Source: Monocercomonoides exilis (lineage: Eukaryota; Preaxostyla; Oxymonadida; Polymastigidae). From it: DNA of 64,000 bases. The stretch spans positions 684,501 to 748,500 of the forward strand of contig LSRY02000014.1 in NCBI GenBank assembly GCA_001643675.2, read 5' to 3'. Below are positions 43,159 to 58,100 of this stretch, in pieces. Every line of letters starts with the position of its first letter. Position 1 is the stretch's first letter. Made by a program: the position numbers and the translations under genes. The notes below the pieces were generated by a model. It made no database searches and was not told the origin of the DNA. It saw nothing but the letters and a program-made list of their open reading frames with translations.

Positions 43159-45030
43159 ATGGCAACTGTTTCTGGTGAAAATCCAGAAGAAAATCTCATA
43201 GAAGTTTGAATTTGTTCACATGTTTATGATGTAAAATTTATTGATTTGCGCAAAATATAAACACAACAAAATCATCTGTAATTTATGAAAGACTGATCAA
43301 AATGAGATTGAACAAAATTTAATTGATGACATTCGAGAAACTGACGATTTGGATGAAGAATTTAGAGATGGAGAAGAAGATGAAGAAGGACGCAATGAAG
43401 AGCAGGAAGAAGATTGGAAAGATGAAAATGAACAAGAATATCATGAAGATGTTCCAGGGGAGGCTGCCCTATTATTTGATGAGTTATCAGATGATAAGTT
43501 CAAAGAGTTTATTGAAAAGGCTTATTTGGAATATGGACAGCTTACAGCTGATAATCATGATTTGCAAAAGAAATATGCAGCATATCTTGCTTCGAATCCT
43601 TCTGACGTGCGTGAAGAAGAAAGACCAGAAGAAGAAATAAAGCCACAATTTTATGATGCACTTCGAAAGATTGAAGCACTTCGTCAAGAGTATGATTCCG
43701 TTGATGAAGATGCTCAGTTTGTTGTTGAAGATGCAACAAGAAGACTTAAAGAGGCGCAGGAAGAATTGCGTGAAGCAGCGGATGCTTTCGACAAATTTAA
43801 GCGGACTGTAGCACAAGGATCTCGCTTTAAAACGACAGGTAAACCAATTGACGATAACAAGATTGAAGAAATGATGGAAAGAGATCGTCAGAAAGATGAA
43901 GAAATTCAAATAAAACGTCTTCGAAACACCACACTTCAAACAACACTTTCTAAATTTGAGGAGCAGCATAAAAAAGTTGTATGTTATGAAAATTCTATAT
44001 TTTTGAAATGTTAAGTCTCAAAATTATTTCTTTATTTGAAATTTATGTGATTGCAATCGCGAATTTGTAGGATGATGCTAAAACGCAAAGACATCAGATT
44101 GACTTTGAGCAGTTGAAGATTGAGAACCAAACATTTAACGAAAAAATAGAAGAGCGAACTGAAGTTTGTAACTTTTGATTTTTCTTTTATTTGCACATAA
44201 ATTTATAATTTGATTTTATATGTTAACAAATATGAATATGAATATTTATTATTGAAACTTATCTAACATTATTTTTTTCGACTTGATCTTTTTTATGAAC
44301 ATAATACAAATTTTTTAATAATAATTATTTTAATTTTATAACATTAGGAATTGCAAAAACTACGGAAAAAGATAAACATGACTGTGCACGTTCTTTCACA
44401 CTTCACTGAGAAATTAGAATTTTTGCATTCAGCAAATTCAGAACTTAAGGAAAGACTTGCTGAGTTAGAAAGAGAGACAACCAGAAAAAGAGATGCATTG
44501 GCAAACATAAAGGTGAGATATTTTATTAATTAACTTTAATTGCTACAACATATATTTTTTCAATATTTTAAATGTTTCCTTTAACTTTTTACCATAAATT
44601 TTTGTTTTACCGTTAGCTTGAGCGTGATCATTTGAAAGTGGATAATCAGCGTTTAAGACAGGAAAATGGATTAGTTGGCAATGAAGAACTGTTGCGAGAT
44701 TTCAAAGAACGCAGGAAGAAGCAAAATACATTAAAAAAGAAGCTCGTTGGATTGCAGCACAAATACGAACTTGTAACGGGTGAAAACGTTGCTGGATTTA
44801 GTGAGAAATTGCTAAAAGCTGCGCAAGAAGGAAACAAGGTACAATTGGGTGATGAAGAAGAGGAAGGAGGGGAAGGAGACGATGATGATATCGAAGGAGA
44901 AATGATTGAAGAACTGATTGAAGGGCAAAAGGGAGAAAAGGAAGATGGGATGGAGCAAACTGCCTCGTCAACACTGAGATCATCAGCAGCACCATCCTCA
45001 AGTAATGACGACAATTCAAAAAGGGAATGA
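43159..45030 (+). CDS. CCDC96: Axonemal coiled-coil protein CCDC96 (CFAP184)
   Basis: Five exons: 43159-43203, 43292-43978, 44071-44163, 44348-44512 and 44617-45030; 1,404 nt, 467 residues, TGA. An acidic N-terminus is followed by a long coiled coil carrying the CCDC113/CCDC96-domain pattern: IDFEQLKIENQTFNEKIEER, LRKKINMTVHVLSHFTEKLEFL, then RQENGLVGNEELLRDF and GLQHKYELVTGEN. The C-terminus is acidic and low-complexity. In ciliates and animals CCDC96 works with CCDC113 on the ciliary axoneme, near the nexin-dynein regulatory complex and radial spoke 3, so this gene indicates a motile flagellum. Every intron is phase 0; donors are GTTTGA, GTATGT, GTTTGT and GTGAGA. The start is the first ATG of a 15-codon exon whose splice keeps frame (ENLIE|TDQNEIEQ). 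Confidence 0.88.
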
Positions 45031-45431
45031 AAGGGATAACAGGTTACAACAAAAGAAATGGTATTAGAATTGATTATTTTAAAAAAATAAATATTTGGAG
45101 ACATCTAGTTTTTTATATAAAATGTACATATCAATCATTATTCGAATCAAGAAAAAAAAACAGTAATATGTAAACATAAAGTTTGAAGATTTAATTTGGG
45201 AAATGGATAATATATTTAATATTAATTGCATAATCAAAATTAAACTTCATTTGACTAAATTATAAATAAACTGATATTATATCAAAAAAATATTTATTGA
45301 ACAACGAAGATAAAGCTTTTCCCGAAAAGAATTTGTAAAAAATGATATCTGCAATGGTATTGTTGTAATTCTAAGAAACTATCATAAACTTTTGACTTTG
45401 ATTGTTTTTCTATTTTTTTCTAAAAAGCTTT

Positions 45432-45432
<1 letters not shown>

Positions 45433-45479
<47 letters not shown>
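45433..45479. repeat. Poly-T homopolymer (47 T)
   Basis: Uninterrupted run of 47 T on the plus strand, about 90 nt from the inverted-repeat element. Exact length in such tracts is prone to assembly error. Confidence 0.85.
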
Positions 45480-45571
45480 CGGAAACAACGTTAATTTCCA
45501 ATTTTTCTTTTTTTCTTTTGCTGGAAGTTATGTTTGAGTTTTATTTCTCAATATTTATTTTTTATATATTT

Positions 45572-45776
45572 GGCTGATCCTTTTTGAAATCATACTTTCG
45601 TTCGAGTTTTGATCAAAATTTTAATCTCAATGGGATTTAGAAAAATTGAGCCTGAACTGATAATACACACAGTACATGATGATGTTGAAAAGAAATATAA
45701 TTTTTATCAAAATCCCATTGATATTAAAATTTTGATCAAAACTCGAACGAAAGTTTGATTTGTTAAAGGATCAGCC
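45572..45776. mobile_element. MITE-like element with 67-bp terminal inverted repeats
   Basis: The left arm 45572-45638 (GGCTGATCC...) and right arm 45710-45776 (...GGATCAGCC) are reverse complements at 62 of 67 positions, separated by a 71-nt spacer. ATTT lies directly outside both ends (45568-45571 and 45777-45780), a possible target-site duplication, though in AT-rich DNA this is weak evidence. There is no coding capacity, as in non-autonomous DNA elements (MITEs). The alternatives are a hairpin RNA or a 3'-end structure between two convergent genes. The inverted repeat itself is certain; mobility is inference. Confidence 0.6.
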
Positions 45777-46173
45777 ATTTTAGGTTTGAATAAGAAAAGG
45801 ATGGAGACATTACTATTTTTCTTTCGCATGAAGCATTAGCAAGTCTGTTTTAATGTCCCGCTCTTTGAGAGAGAAGTGATGTGAACTCTAAAAGAAGATC
45901 TGAAAAAAAAATTAGTGATAACAAATTGAATTTGCTCAGATTGATTACTAAAAATATCATTCAAATAAACTTTTATCTGTAAATATTTCCCATTTCATTC
46001 TTTCCAATTTACGTGTTTTCGTCGTGTTTTTGATATTATAGGTATCTGGATGGATTGAAAACTTTCAAAGAGTAAATATTCTATTTGAAAGCATTGATTG
46101 CAAGTGATTATGCAACAATAATTCTACAGGTATTTATTTTTTGTGCTCATCCAATCTACCTGGAATTTTCCCT

Positions 46174-49100
46174 TCAATATCTACTACCTAATAATGATAT
46201 TGATTTTATGGTATTGCTGTCCTCGTCTTCGCTTTCGTTCTCGAAATCAATGGCATCTGATACTGTGAGCATAGCAGCTCCTGCCGGGAAATGTTGAATA
46301 AACTCTCTTTTCATTACAATGAGAGTTGGGCGGTTGCCCGGATGAGGAGAAAGTGCATGGTGAACTATTTCTGTGAATGATGCTCCCTTTTCTATTTCTA
46401 CGTTTGGCCTCTCTCCATTCACAATCTTCTGCCCTGCCACCTCTGCCTCATACTCTCCAAACGGGATTTGAAGGGTCAAACACTCCCACAGCATCATCCC
46501 AATCGAGAACGACACTGACTCCTTTGTTGCTCCCATCTTCTTGTTCATCTGCAGCTCTGGTGCCTTCCACCTCAGGCACTCTTTTTTGAAGGCATCCTCA
46601 TCCTCTTCAAATGCTGATGAGGGAAGGGAGTCATCATCATTACCATCATCGTCACTGGTAGATGTCACAACTGTTGATGATGAGATGGAGGATGAATCTG
46701 AATCATCATCTGACAATAAGTCAGAGTGCATCACAACGCAGATCACCATGTGTTTTGAGAACAGAACAATGTGCGGACTCAGATTATTCAATGATTGAAG
46801 AGGGTTTTCCATCTCATCAAATGAATGGAGTGCCAGATTGGCCACCCAGAACAGGATCTGTGCAGCTGTTTGCTCTCTTTCCTGAATACTCCCAATCGCC
46901 ATCTCCTTCTTCTCATTCCTTCCATGAAGCAGCATGAACAATGAATCCCTCAGATCCACAATCAATTTTTCATGTGGAGACGAGCATGCCATTGCATCCA
47001 CCAGATTCGACATGGATGAGGTTGTTGGGCACAGATCCTCCCCTCGAACAAATGTGGATTCCGTGTCTGAAGTATCTGTGGTTGAAGTGGATGAAATGGA
47101 TGGCGACGGTGTTCGCTTCCTTGTCTCTTCCTCAACTTCTTTCTCATCAACTTTCTCCAGCATCCATTCTGGAATCTTGTCTGAGTCCCTTCCCAAAATG
47201 TATTCAGTGGAGCCACTCTCACTCAGCAAATGCTCTGATGACTCTGAGTGTCCCAAGCTTTTCTCATACACCCTCTTCTTCATTCTCTCTTCATTCTTCT
47301 TTTCAGCCTCCCTCTCTGCTCTCCTCCACTGCTCCTCTGGTGACATCTCCATCGTCACCATCTCAAATGCTTTCGGATCCTTTTTCACTGTGTCTTCCAC
47401 AATCACTTCAAGTTCCTCTGTCCTTCTCTTTTGCTTTCTCCATCGAATGGCCAGAACAACTGATACAATGAGAACAATTAAAAGGATTATTGCCATGACA
47501 ACAACAATTATTGGCCAAAATGATTTTCCTTCTTTCTCTCCTTCAACAATTCTGTCATCTCCTTTTCCTTCGGTTTCGCTTCTGTTCTTCAGGATAAACA
47601 AATCAGTCGATGAAGGCGAATCAATCTTTCCAAACAGAAGACTCACACTCACTTCTGTCTCTGCTCCCACTGCTCCCATCTGAACCGATGAAACAACTGC
47701 AACAATTTCGTTCTCTGACACACTTTCCTTTTCTCCAATCCCATAGCTCTCAACCACCTCTTCCCTTCCATTCCTGAAGCTCAACTTCAACCAAACATCA
47801 CATGGTAGAAGAAGTCTCCCACTCAGCGTGATGATTGTTCTTCCCTCAGATCCTGTCTCATTCCTCGCCTCTTCCACAACTGGGATGAATAGTGGTGATC
47901 CTCTCTCCTCCATCATCCCGCTCAACTCGCATCCTTCATCCAATATCCAAAGTGAAGAATTATCCTTCAATCCATCTCCTCCTTTCAAATTCATCACATT
48001 CAACACTCCTGAATCTGAGCAAATGATATTTCTTCTCAGTGATGGATATCCTTCAATTGATGGGTTGTTGTTCGTGAAATTCCCTGCTTCTATTGTCACG
48101 CTTCCTCCACAAATAGAAAGACCACCAATGGAAGAGTTAACGACACTCGTATCCTTCATCATTACATTTGAATCACTCAGACGAATCAGCGACTCATTCC
48201 ATTTGCATATTCCCTCCAGGTCAGTGTTTTCATCCTTCTCTTTTCCATCTTTGTTTCTCAATCCATCAAACAAACACAAATCCATTGAAGCGCTTGCGCA
48301 TTTATTGATATCCATTGCGCAAGAACCATACCCTTTCGCGACAGCGATGCTCACTGAGCAATTTGACAGCTCCAATTGATGAATTAACTCACTGAATTCC
48401 AATGGCACTTGATCACTTTGTTGAGTGACATTTTCAACCCTCACACTCTGAAGCAACGATATCCTTTTTTCATCCTTCGATTCCATCAACACTTTTGAAG
48501 TTAGTGATATGATAGGCTCTTCAAATGATACATCTTCAAACACACTCGAAATAATGCTGATTGAATCAGATTCCCCGTTGATAGCGCTCACTGTGAGATG
48601 CAATTCAGACACAGAGCATCGTTCCAGCAAGCAACCTCCGTTAAACACTCGAATAATGTGATATCCAACAGAAGCTCTTTCTGAAATCATTGAACTGCTT
48701 CGAAATGAGCAACTGCCCAATGTTGAAAGACCACTCTTCACACATAGGAATGACGAGTGCGAATCGCTTGAAGTCGAACAATACTCAAAGCACACTCGAC
48801 TTATGGCAACATTGTTGATTGCCTGAATAATGAAGTCACTTGTTCCATTGATGGATGCACCAACATTAACAACACATGGATTTCTCAGTCGCGATGAGAG
48901 TTCCATCTCATTCAGCTCCGCTTCACCTTCGAGATTTGCCTGCTCCACAACATACATTTCACTCACATATTCCCCTGTCAAATGATCCAACGCATAATCA
49001 ATCGTGGCACACGGAAGCAAGGGCGCACCGCACTGACGATCATTCTTCCCTCCGCTTGATTGCTCTGAGCAAACATATATAGTGTCCGAAAGATATACAG

Positions 49101-52100
49101 TGATGAAATCCAGAAGATTCGTGTCTGTCTTGTGCTCTGTGCTGTCTATCCCACAAATCCCTTTTTCTTGATCCGAGATCTTCCTGAGGTCAAATCGGAA
49201 TTGCGTTTCATTGATCTGCGACGATATGCTGAAACACTGAACAAAAATATCACACCCAACCCCTGCTGTATTCGCCACAAATACCATCGTCCTGAACTCA
49301 AAATCCAACATTCCTGTCTCATTGCTCCCCACATACACCCCTCCTCCCTTTCCGATGTCTGAACAGCTGCACCGAACAATACTGCTGTTCACCATGTTCA
49401 TCCTTCCACCTCCATTAATCCACAGCTCCATAACCCCTCCTTGCAAGCTTTGCTTTGCTCTGCAGTCACTTGCAACGCTTCCATTCACCTTCATCATCAC
49501 TCCCTTTCCTGTGTCTGTTCGCATGACGCTGCACCGATCGCTCCTTCCTTGAACACCCTCCAGAATGCAATCCTTGAGTTCAACGCTTCCAACAAGATTT
49601 GTTTCGAATCTTCCAAGTGCATTTTCCTCTCCAACAATCTTCACAATCGCATCACAATTCATGTTCACTCCGGAAATAGTTGCTTTCTCAATCACACATG
49701 TGGCCTCATCCCCAACAGCAAACACACTGTCGCCAATGTTGCTCGACTCCATCCTGAACAAATGCACAATCAGCACCCCTTGCTTTGCAAACACAAGCGA
49801 GCAGGAAAACTCACTCCCATCTTTCGCAGCTGAAACAAATGAGCAGTCGCTGAGGTTCAACAGACCTCCTTCGTTCCAAATAAGAGCTTTCACATGTTCT
49901 TCAAACGCTTCTGCCTGCTCAAAGCATATATCTTCCACAAGCACTCCACCATGACTCCTGATAAACCACAATTCTCCCACACTTGCTTTCTTTTCAAATA
50001 CCACTCTGCTCTTCTTTGACTCGTCTCTCTTCCCATCCGATTTCATTTCAAACTCTTCCAAATCATGCTCATCCTGAATAACTGTTTCTTCAGAAACGAA
50101 CATTAAACGAGATTCCCCTTCGCTTTTCAGTTGTTCCATCCCTTTCCAAAACGAATTGCATGGATCTTCTTGTCTTCCACACCTTGCCACATCAAAACCT
50201 TCTTTTCCAACATACACTTCCCATCCCTCATAGGAAACCAAAAATCTAAGCAAATCCGTTTCAACAAACTTGCCATCACTCCCCACAAACATGTTCCCAT
50301 CTGTGTCTCCTTCTCCACTCCCATAATTGAATATGAATGCATCCTGATTCACAGACTCGTTGAGATCACAATCAACAATAAACACATTCCTTCCCAGCCA
50401 TGCTTCATTCTGATCAAACACCAGTCCTTCAAACACAAATCGCGGACTTTCCTCTGTGTTTGTGGTGTTCAAGAAAGCAAATCCCCCTTTTCCGTCTTCA
50501 ATACTGCATCCGCACTTCATCAGCCGCGTTCTGTTCACAACAACATTCCCTTCCCTTCCAACTTCAATCTCAGCCACTCCTCCTTTCTTTCCACCATCTG
50601 TCCTGATTCCTGTGAAGTTGCATCCTTCAATCACTGCTCTTGCAAGAAGAAGAAACGGAACAACTGAAAAACTCGAAGACTCCATCTGGCAATTTATCAA
50701 TTCCACTCCATCGCCACTTGCCTCAATCACCCCAAACTTCACTTCCGCTTCACACACAATTTGACAGCTTTCAAGAGTTAGCGTTCCTGCTTTTGAGATG
50801 ATTGCCGCTTTCAATTCGTTTTCCAGTTTGCTTGGCAATTCCAACGAGACCCTGCCAATTGTCAGACTTGCACGTGCTGTCAATACTGCTTCAAACACTC
50901 CATCTCTCTTTGGATTTCCTTGAATTACCAAAATCACTTTTTCTCGTTCTCCTCCAGTCACTCCAACAACACTTGTTTCCTCCAGAAATTCATAACAGTC
51001 TTTGACGCTCCCAACATTCACAATCTGCAAGTATCTCTCGGCTGAATCGTCAAAGTGCCCCACTCCACTCCAGATCGATTTGCAAGGAAAAGCCTCGCTT
51101 CCGCATCCCTTCACATCAATTCCTTTTCCTCCATCCACAACCACCACACCCGCTCGACGCTCCACAAGGAACAACATCAAATCAACACTCTCATCGAAGT
51201 TCACTTCATCCACCCCAGCCATATCTGCAATTCTCACTCCATTTTCATCAAATAAATCAATAGCAATCGATGCCTGTGTGGCAGTGTTGTTCAAGTCAAC
51301 ACATTCCAAAAACAGATCTTTCCCTTCTTTTCCTTTGTTCTCCTTAAACCACACTTCCCTCAGATTCATCCCTTTTCCATCGGCTCCCTCAACTTGAATA
51401 AATATTCCTCCACCTCTCCCTTTCCCCTCATCCACAGAACACATCTCCACTCGCACCCACTTCATTATTAACTCTCCTCCCAATCCCACAACACAGCTCC
51501 CTCCTCCTCCCCTTCCTTCCACTGACTTGCAACCAGAAATTGTGCTCCCATTCATCATCTTCATTCTCCCCCCTGTTTCAATCTTCCATCCACCTCCATC
51601 ATATGTGCACCAGCAGTTATCCACAGTGCATCCATCTGCTGTGCAACTGCTTCCATCACACACAACAACAAACCCACTTCCTTCTCTCCCTGAACATCCT
51701 GTAATTAGTGTTTTTGCCAGTATGACAGTCCCACTTCTCGCCTGAATGATCCCTCTTTCTCCAAAAAATATCACACTCCTCACTTCGCAATCATCAAATC
51801 TGACTGTGCCCCCTTTTCCAACAACAATCCACTTCTCACAAGCTCCATTTCCCTCTTCTCCACCACTCCAAAAGATATCACCAACAAATGAACACTGTCC
51901 AGCACACGCTTCAACAACACAATCGAAAGCACTTCCACCTCCATTCACTCCTGAAAGGTCAAACTTCACATCAGAAAACACAAGTTGTGTCAGCGCCTCA
52001 CCACTGCTCAGCACAAACTGCGCGTCTCCCCCAATCACAAGCGATGGTTTGCTTTCGTCTCCTTGGATGGTCAACGAATCTCCATTTCGATCAATCTGCC

Positions 52101-55100
52101 CACTCACTGGCGTTGTTGCTTGCAGCTGGATGATGGAATGCGTGGTGTTCATCAGCTGAAATCCCAAATCAACAGATTCACATGGAAGCTCTCGATACCC
52201 GCACAGTGTCGAATTGCTCCCATTTCCATTCACAAACACAAATCGCGACGAGCTCGGAAACAGATACTCCATCATCGTCACCCCCTCTGTGGTCTCTGAC
52301 AATCGATCAAGCACCCACAGCCGATCTTCTGCTGTATCGTTCTGTGCTGATCCATTCCAGAGCACCCCAACAATCATCAGTCGAGGTTGGATGCACTCCA
52401 CAAACACATCTTTCCCCTTCAATGCTCCATTCTCATCAAACACAATCTTCTTCATCGAGTATTCTGATCTAGTTCCCCACAAGTTCATATACAGCCCTCC
52501 TCCAAACCCACTTCCCGATGGAACTGTACTGCGGTTCACAGTGTTTTCATCAAATCCAAAATACCCTCCATCATCCACTTCCACAATCACACTTCCACCT
52601 CGTGACCCTCCAGCATCACATCCATTGTGCTCCAATGTGCAGTTCACAATCTCCACCCTCTCTGCTTCTCCAACTTTTCCATCAATCGCTCCTCCATTTC
52701 CTGCTCCTCGCTTCAACCCTGAAAATGTGCTGTTCCTCATTCCAACGCTGATATCTCCTTCCACTCTGATCACATTTCCATCTGTCTCATTTCTTTCTCG
52801 AAATTCACTGTTTGCAATCTCAACATTTCCTCCTGCCTTTGCCCTCACAACACTCCCTTCTTCACTGACTCCCACATTTCTCATATAAATACCATCCAGT
52901 ACTCCTTCAGCCTCATTTCCATCAAACAATATAACTCCTGCCTTCACAAACACACATTCTTCAATTCTGCAACGTGTCATTTCCATTCTGCCTCCTGAAA
53001 CAGCCACAATCCCCATCCCAACAACACCATTTTCATTCACAAAGTCGCACTCTTCAATCTTCAGATTCATTGAACTGCAACACATCATCCATTTTTCTCT
53101 TCCATCTCCTTCTGATCGCGGCAGCTGAAATACCATTCCATGCAACCTGATATCTTGTTGTGTTTCAATCATTCCTTTCCCGATCCCATTTCCATCCTCT
53201 TTCACTTTGATCAATGTGCCGTTCGCTTCTCCGCAAATATCCATCGGTTGTGCATCCAAAATAATATCTTTCTCAAACACAAATGAGCTCTGCAGCTTCA
53301 ATGTTGCATTCTTCTTCCCAAAAAGCACACTTCCCGCATGCTCTATCGTTTTGCATGCAAAATCTTTGAATCCACAAACTTCATAATCAATCCCACTTCC
53401 ACCCACACATCCCACAGCTGGCATCCCTCGAAACAGCACTGCCAGCGGGATCACTTGATCCACTGCATTCGACTCACATCCTCCAACATCATCCAGCCTC
53501 GCAATCTCAACTGCCTTCTCAAACTCAAATCCAATTGTCGTTCCATTCACAATCCTCTTCAGCTCCTTGCCTTCCACAAACACCCAATTCCCTCCTCTTG
53601 TTGCGCTGCATCCATCAAACACCGCATTCTGAATGCAGAATGCTTTCACCTCATCATCCACAGACAAATACATCCCTCCTCCACGCCCTCCACTATCCTC
53701 CACACTTCCAGCATGGCAATCTGAACACTCAATAGCCTGCACAGATGAAGTGTTTCCCAACTCTGTCAAACCTCCTGCCTTCACTTTCACAAATATTCCT
53801 CCTCCATTTCCCCCTGTGCTTTCGCAGCTCTCGAAGTTTCCTCCAACTATCTTCAATATTTGTTCCTCACCCACAACGCAACATACAGCTGATCCGTTCC
53901 TTCCTCTCACGATTCCTGATTTAAGCACACATTCCTCCAATATAACACCTTTGGCTCCACATGAATTGATAATCCTGCATTCCTTTCCTGACCCTTCATT
54001 ATCAAACACAGAATTCTTAACATTCAGTTGAGCTTCTGCTCCACAGACATACACCAATCCCGTTTCGGACGAGGTAGTGGCATTCAGAGATTTCATATTC
54101 GCAATATCCACTGCTGCTGCTCCCTCTATCCTCGCCAGATTACTCCCTGAAAAACACATATTGTCAACTGCCACAAATGCCAGCTCTGTCTTTCCATTGC
54201 TCGCAACAACAACACAAAATGTGCGTATTGCACCTTCGCTCAGAGATCGAAATGAGCAGTTCTCGATTCTCAATGTCCCCTTGCTTTCTTGGCTGAAAAG
54301 CGCCTCATGCTCCTGAGCAGATCCGGGAACAGAAAATAATAACAGCTTCACACAAGAATTCGGCTGCCCATTTCCTTTCATATGCAGAAGCCCTGTTTCA
54401 CCAGAGGCGCTTCCATGCACAATCACTTCGCTCATTTCACTTTTTCCATGAACAAAGCACCCTTTCTCGTGGCTCAGAGAAACACTCTCATTCAGCTCAA
54501 ACACACCCACAACCTCCACATCTTTTTCTTGCTCCTGCTGCCTCTGGAACGAATATCCCACTGTTTTGCACGGATACTCAATAAATCCGCATCCAACCAC
54601 ATCCAGTCCATTCGCTGAGGATGCGGAAATCGTGCTTCCCACATCGTGCAGCAAATACACAAGTGGTATGGCATTCAGACGATCAGCCCCATCAAAGCCT
54701 CTCATCCCATCCACTTCAGACAACTGCATGGATTTTCCAAATGGAAATCTTTCTTCAATCACACTCTCTGTCAGATTAGGCGATTCCATAAACAGATCAT
54801 TTCCATATTCTGCACTATTCGCTCCGCCTTCGCCAAATGATGGCAAAGAAACCACAAAGTTTGCATCAGCTTCATCCGCCTCAATCAAAAACCCTCCCCC
54901 CAATCCCTTTCCAGGTGTAGCTGTTGCTGTGCACAAGCAAAACGAACACTTGTTCACTTTCACAACATTCGTCTTTGCAATGTGCAAGTGCATCCCTCCT
55001 CCTCCCTTTCCAATTTCATTCACTGAGCAAGCATTGAATGTGCACTCTTCAATGAGTGCAGAATGCAATCCAGTCTCTCCACATGCAGCCACACTCATCC

Positions 55101-58100
55101 CTCCTCCATCTCCAGTTGCACGAGTGATGCTTGTGAAATTGCTTTTTGTCGCATTCATCACATTCACATTGCTCACACTCACAGCACTTCCTCCGCCCAA
55201 TTTCACAGAATCAAACAAGCAATTCTCCATCACTAGCTCTGTTCCAGCTTCGCTCTCAACACCAACAATTGCAGAAATATCCCCAAACACAACATTTCTC
55301 ATCTTGAAATTCACAAATTTCAGCAATCCCCCACTTGCCTTTGCAAAAGTGTTCATCAGCTCATCTCCACTCTCTGCCATCTCTGCTTCACAATACGACA
55401 ATAGCATGCTCCCTGCTTGGCATTCCACAAACACTTTCTCACTTGAACCCTGAAATGGAGCCAGCTGAAATCGAATGTTTGTCATTGATGTTTTCATTCT
55501 GCTCACAATCACTGCTTTCCCACTGAGCATCTCTGGACACTCCACTCGCACAGCTGTTCTTTCGCTCACACATTTCAATTCCCATTCTTCATTTCCCATC
55601 ACCGTCTCTTCCTTCCACACAAACCCTTCTTGCACCACAATCGCTCTCTTTCCATCTCCAAATCGCAAGTGAACCACTTTTCCAATTGTGCGGCAGGGAT
55701 AATTCTTGGTCCCACATCCACTGAAATCCCTCATCCCACTCCCTCCCACATATCCGCTCCCTCCAAACACAGCCAAATATGCCAGCAGTGGCACAGCCTC
55801 TTCTCCGCATCCATCCTCCATTCCCATCATATCTTTGTTTTCCATCTTTGTTGTGCCAAACAACACACTCGTGCTGCTCACAACCCTCGACAATTCCCTC
55901 GCCTCCACAAACACATTCCTTCCCCACCAACCCGAGCATCCACTGAACTGCACATCCTCAAGAATAATATCCTCTCCTCCATCTTCCACACAAATCATCA
56001 TCCCTCCCCCTTTTCCTTTCTTTGTTTCCTCGTCTGCCACACTGCACTGTTTCAAAGCTGTTTTGCTCCAGTTCCCCACCCTCAATGAACCTCCTCTCTT
56101 CACTCGAATACAAAATCCCCCACCATCTCCTTCTTGGCAGCTGCAATTGTTCAGTGACACATTGCTCAGATCAACCATTTCACCACTTCCAACCACCTCA
56201 TTGACAACACTTCCATTTCCATGAAGCCTTTGGAGGTTCTCAACCAGCACATTCTTCAGCTCAATGCCTCCCACCAGCGAATTAAACACAGAGCAATTAC
56301 TCAAAAATAATCCACTTATCTGAAGCTCGTCCACATTCAGCGTTCCAGCTCCTGAGCAAATAATCAGCGGGGATGTGAATGGCAGACCAGATCCATGATC
56401 TTCAGATGCAAATAGCTTCATTCTGTTCAGTTTCATCTTTCCCACTGAGCTCACTGCAAAGAGTGTCATCCCTTGCTTTGCTGCTGAATGCTCCACACTG
56501 AAATTCGACCCCAACAGCGATCCACTCGACACTTCAAACAAGAACTGGCCAGGAAGATTTTCAGTCTTGATCACACACTGCTCCTGAGCAACGCCTCTCA
56601 CAACGATATCCCTCAAAGGTCTTGATACTCCCCTTTTTGGTGAAAACACACTCTCCAGCAGCTTCAATCGCTGTTCTCCAGAATCTGAAAAGCTCTCCAC
56701 TACATATTCTATCGACTGGCATGCAGAACCCTCATCGATTCCACAAAAATCTTTGTCAACCCCATCTTTTTTCACAAAACGTTCCAGTATCCCATTCGGA
56801 AGCCAACTGTTCTTTTCTCCAAGTGCTGAGTGATACACTCTGTTGCCTTCTGCTCTTGTTGAAAACGAAGAAACACACAAAATGAAATTCTCCCCAATTA
56901 CAGATGTATTGTCATATATATATATGTCATTCCCTTTTTGATCGTAAGCAGAGTTGTTGTGAAAGAAAGAGAAAACAATCATTTGGTAATTTATTGTTCC
57001 TGAAAATAGAAAATAATAATAGACACCGCCTCCAAAGGAAGCTGTCGAGTTCTTAAAAGTGCATTCATGTGTTTTCATTGTATATGACATGCTACAAAAC
57101 AAAAGTGCTCCACCTCCAATGCTGGATTTCACATCGCATGTATCAAAATAACATCTGCTAACAATTGGTCCGTCTTCTTCACAGCCTGTTGAGCGGCATG
57201 CTTGAATTCTTATTCCACCACCATATGCTCTAGCGGAAGTGTTTCGACAAACGCAATCTTCAATAGAAGTGCACTGCACGATGCAAAACAAAAGCGAAAC
57301 ACCTGCGTCGCCTCTTGAATCACATCTTTCAAAAACGTTTCTTTTCCATTGAACACTCTTCCCATAATATACCATGATTGCTCCTCCGTATCTCTGACAA
57401 GTGCATGTGTCAAACAAGCAATCTTCAACAATCACTACGCAATTATCTTCACCATAAATTCCGATTGCCCCTCCTGAGTATTTTGTACTGCTATCAGAAA
57501 CTGATTCATTTGTAAAGGCTGATGAAGTGTTGTGCCATTCACATGCAATGAATTGCAGAGTGTCATTTCTCTCTCCAAGATCTTGCTTCTTCATTATTAT
57601 GTTTCCTTCAATCTTTAAGTCATTTCCTGTTTTCCTGCAACGAGCGAATGAAGTGTTAAAGGCATCCATCGCTGATTGCCCATTAATTGAACTCACTATT
57701 TCTCCATCCAGAACATTATCCACCTCTGTGAAACTGCAAGAGTCAATAATCGCCAAGCAACAACACTTATCACAAGCTGTTCGAAAATCTCTTGGTCCTG
57801 TTGCAGTCACGTTGGCAAAATCTGAATGAACGATTGAAATAATCGAAGAAGGCACAGATGACACAAATGGAATCTCAGTCAGCGCAAATGACATAAATGA
57901 CGATTCAACAATGTTCACATCATTTTCTTGAGTTTCAATAGGCAACCGATTTCCAGGGCCAACAAGAGAAGAAATACTTGTCGTTGGTTCCAATGAAAGA
58001 AGTGTCAAATTTTTGATGAGAAATGTGCTGGCAGAGCTCCTGAACATATTTGATTCAGAACAGCACGAAATGGCTATCACACATTGATCAACAAAAACAA

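Larger units (their letters stand above)
45031..46173. other. Intergenic region between convergent genes
   Basis: 1.1 kb without a gene, AT-rich. It contains a 47-T homopolymer (45433-45479) and the inverted-repeat element at 45572-45776; no other structure recognised. Confidence 0.55.
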
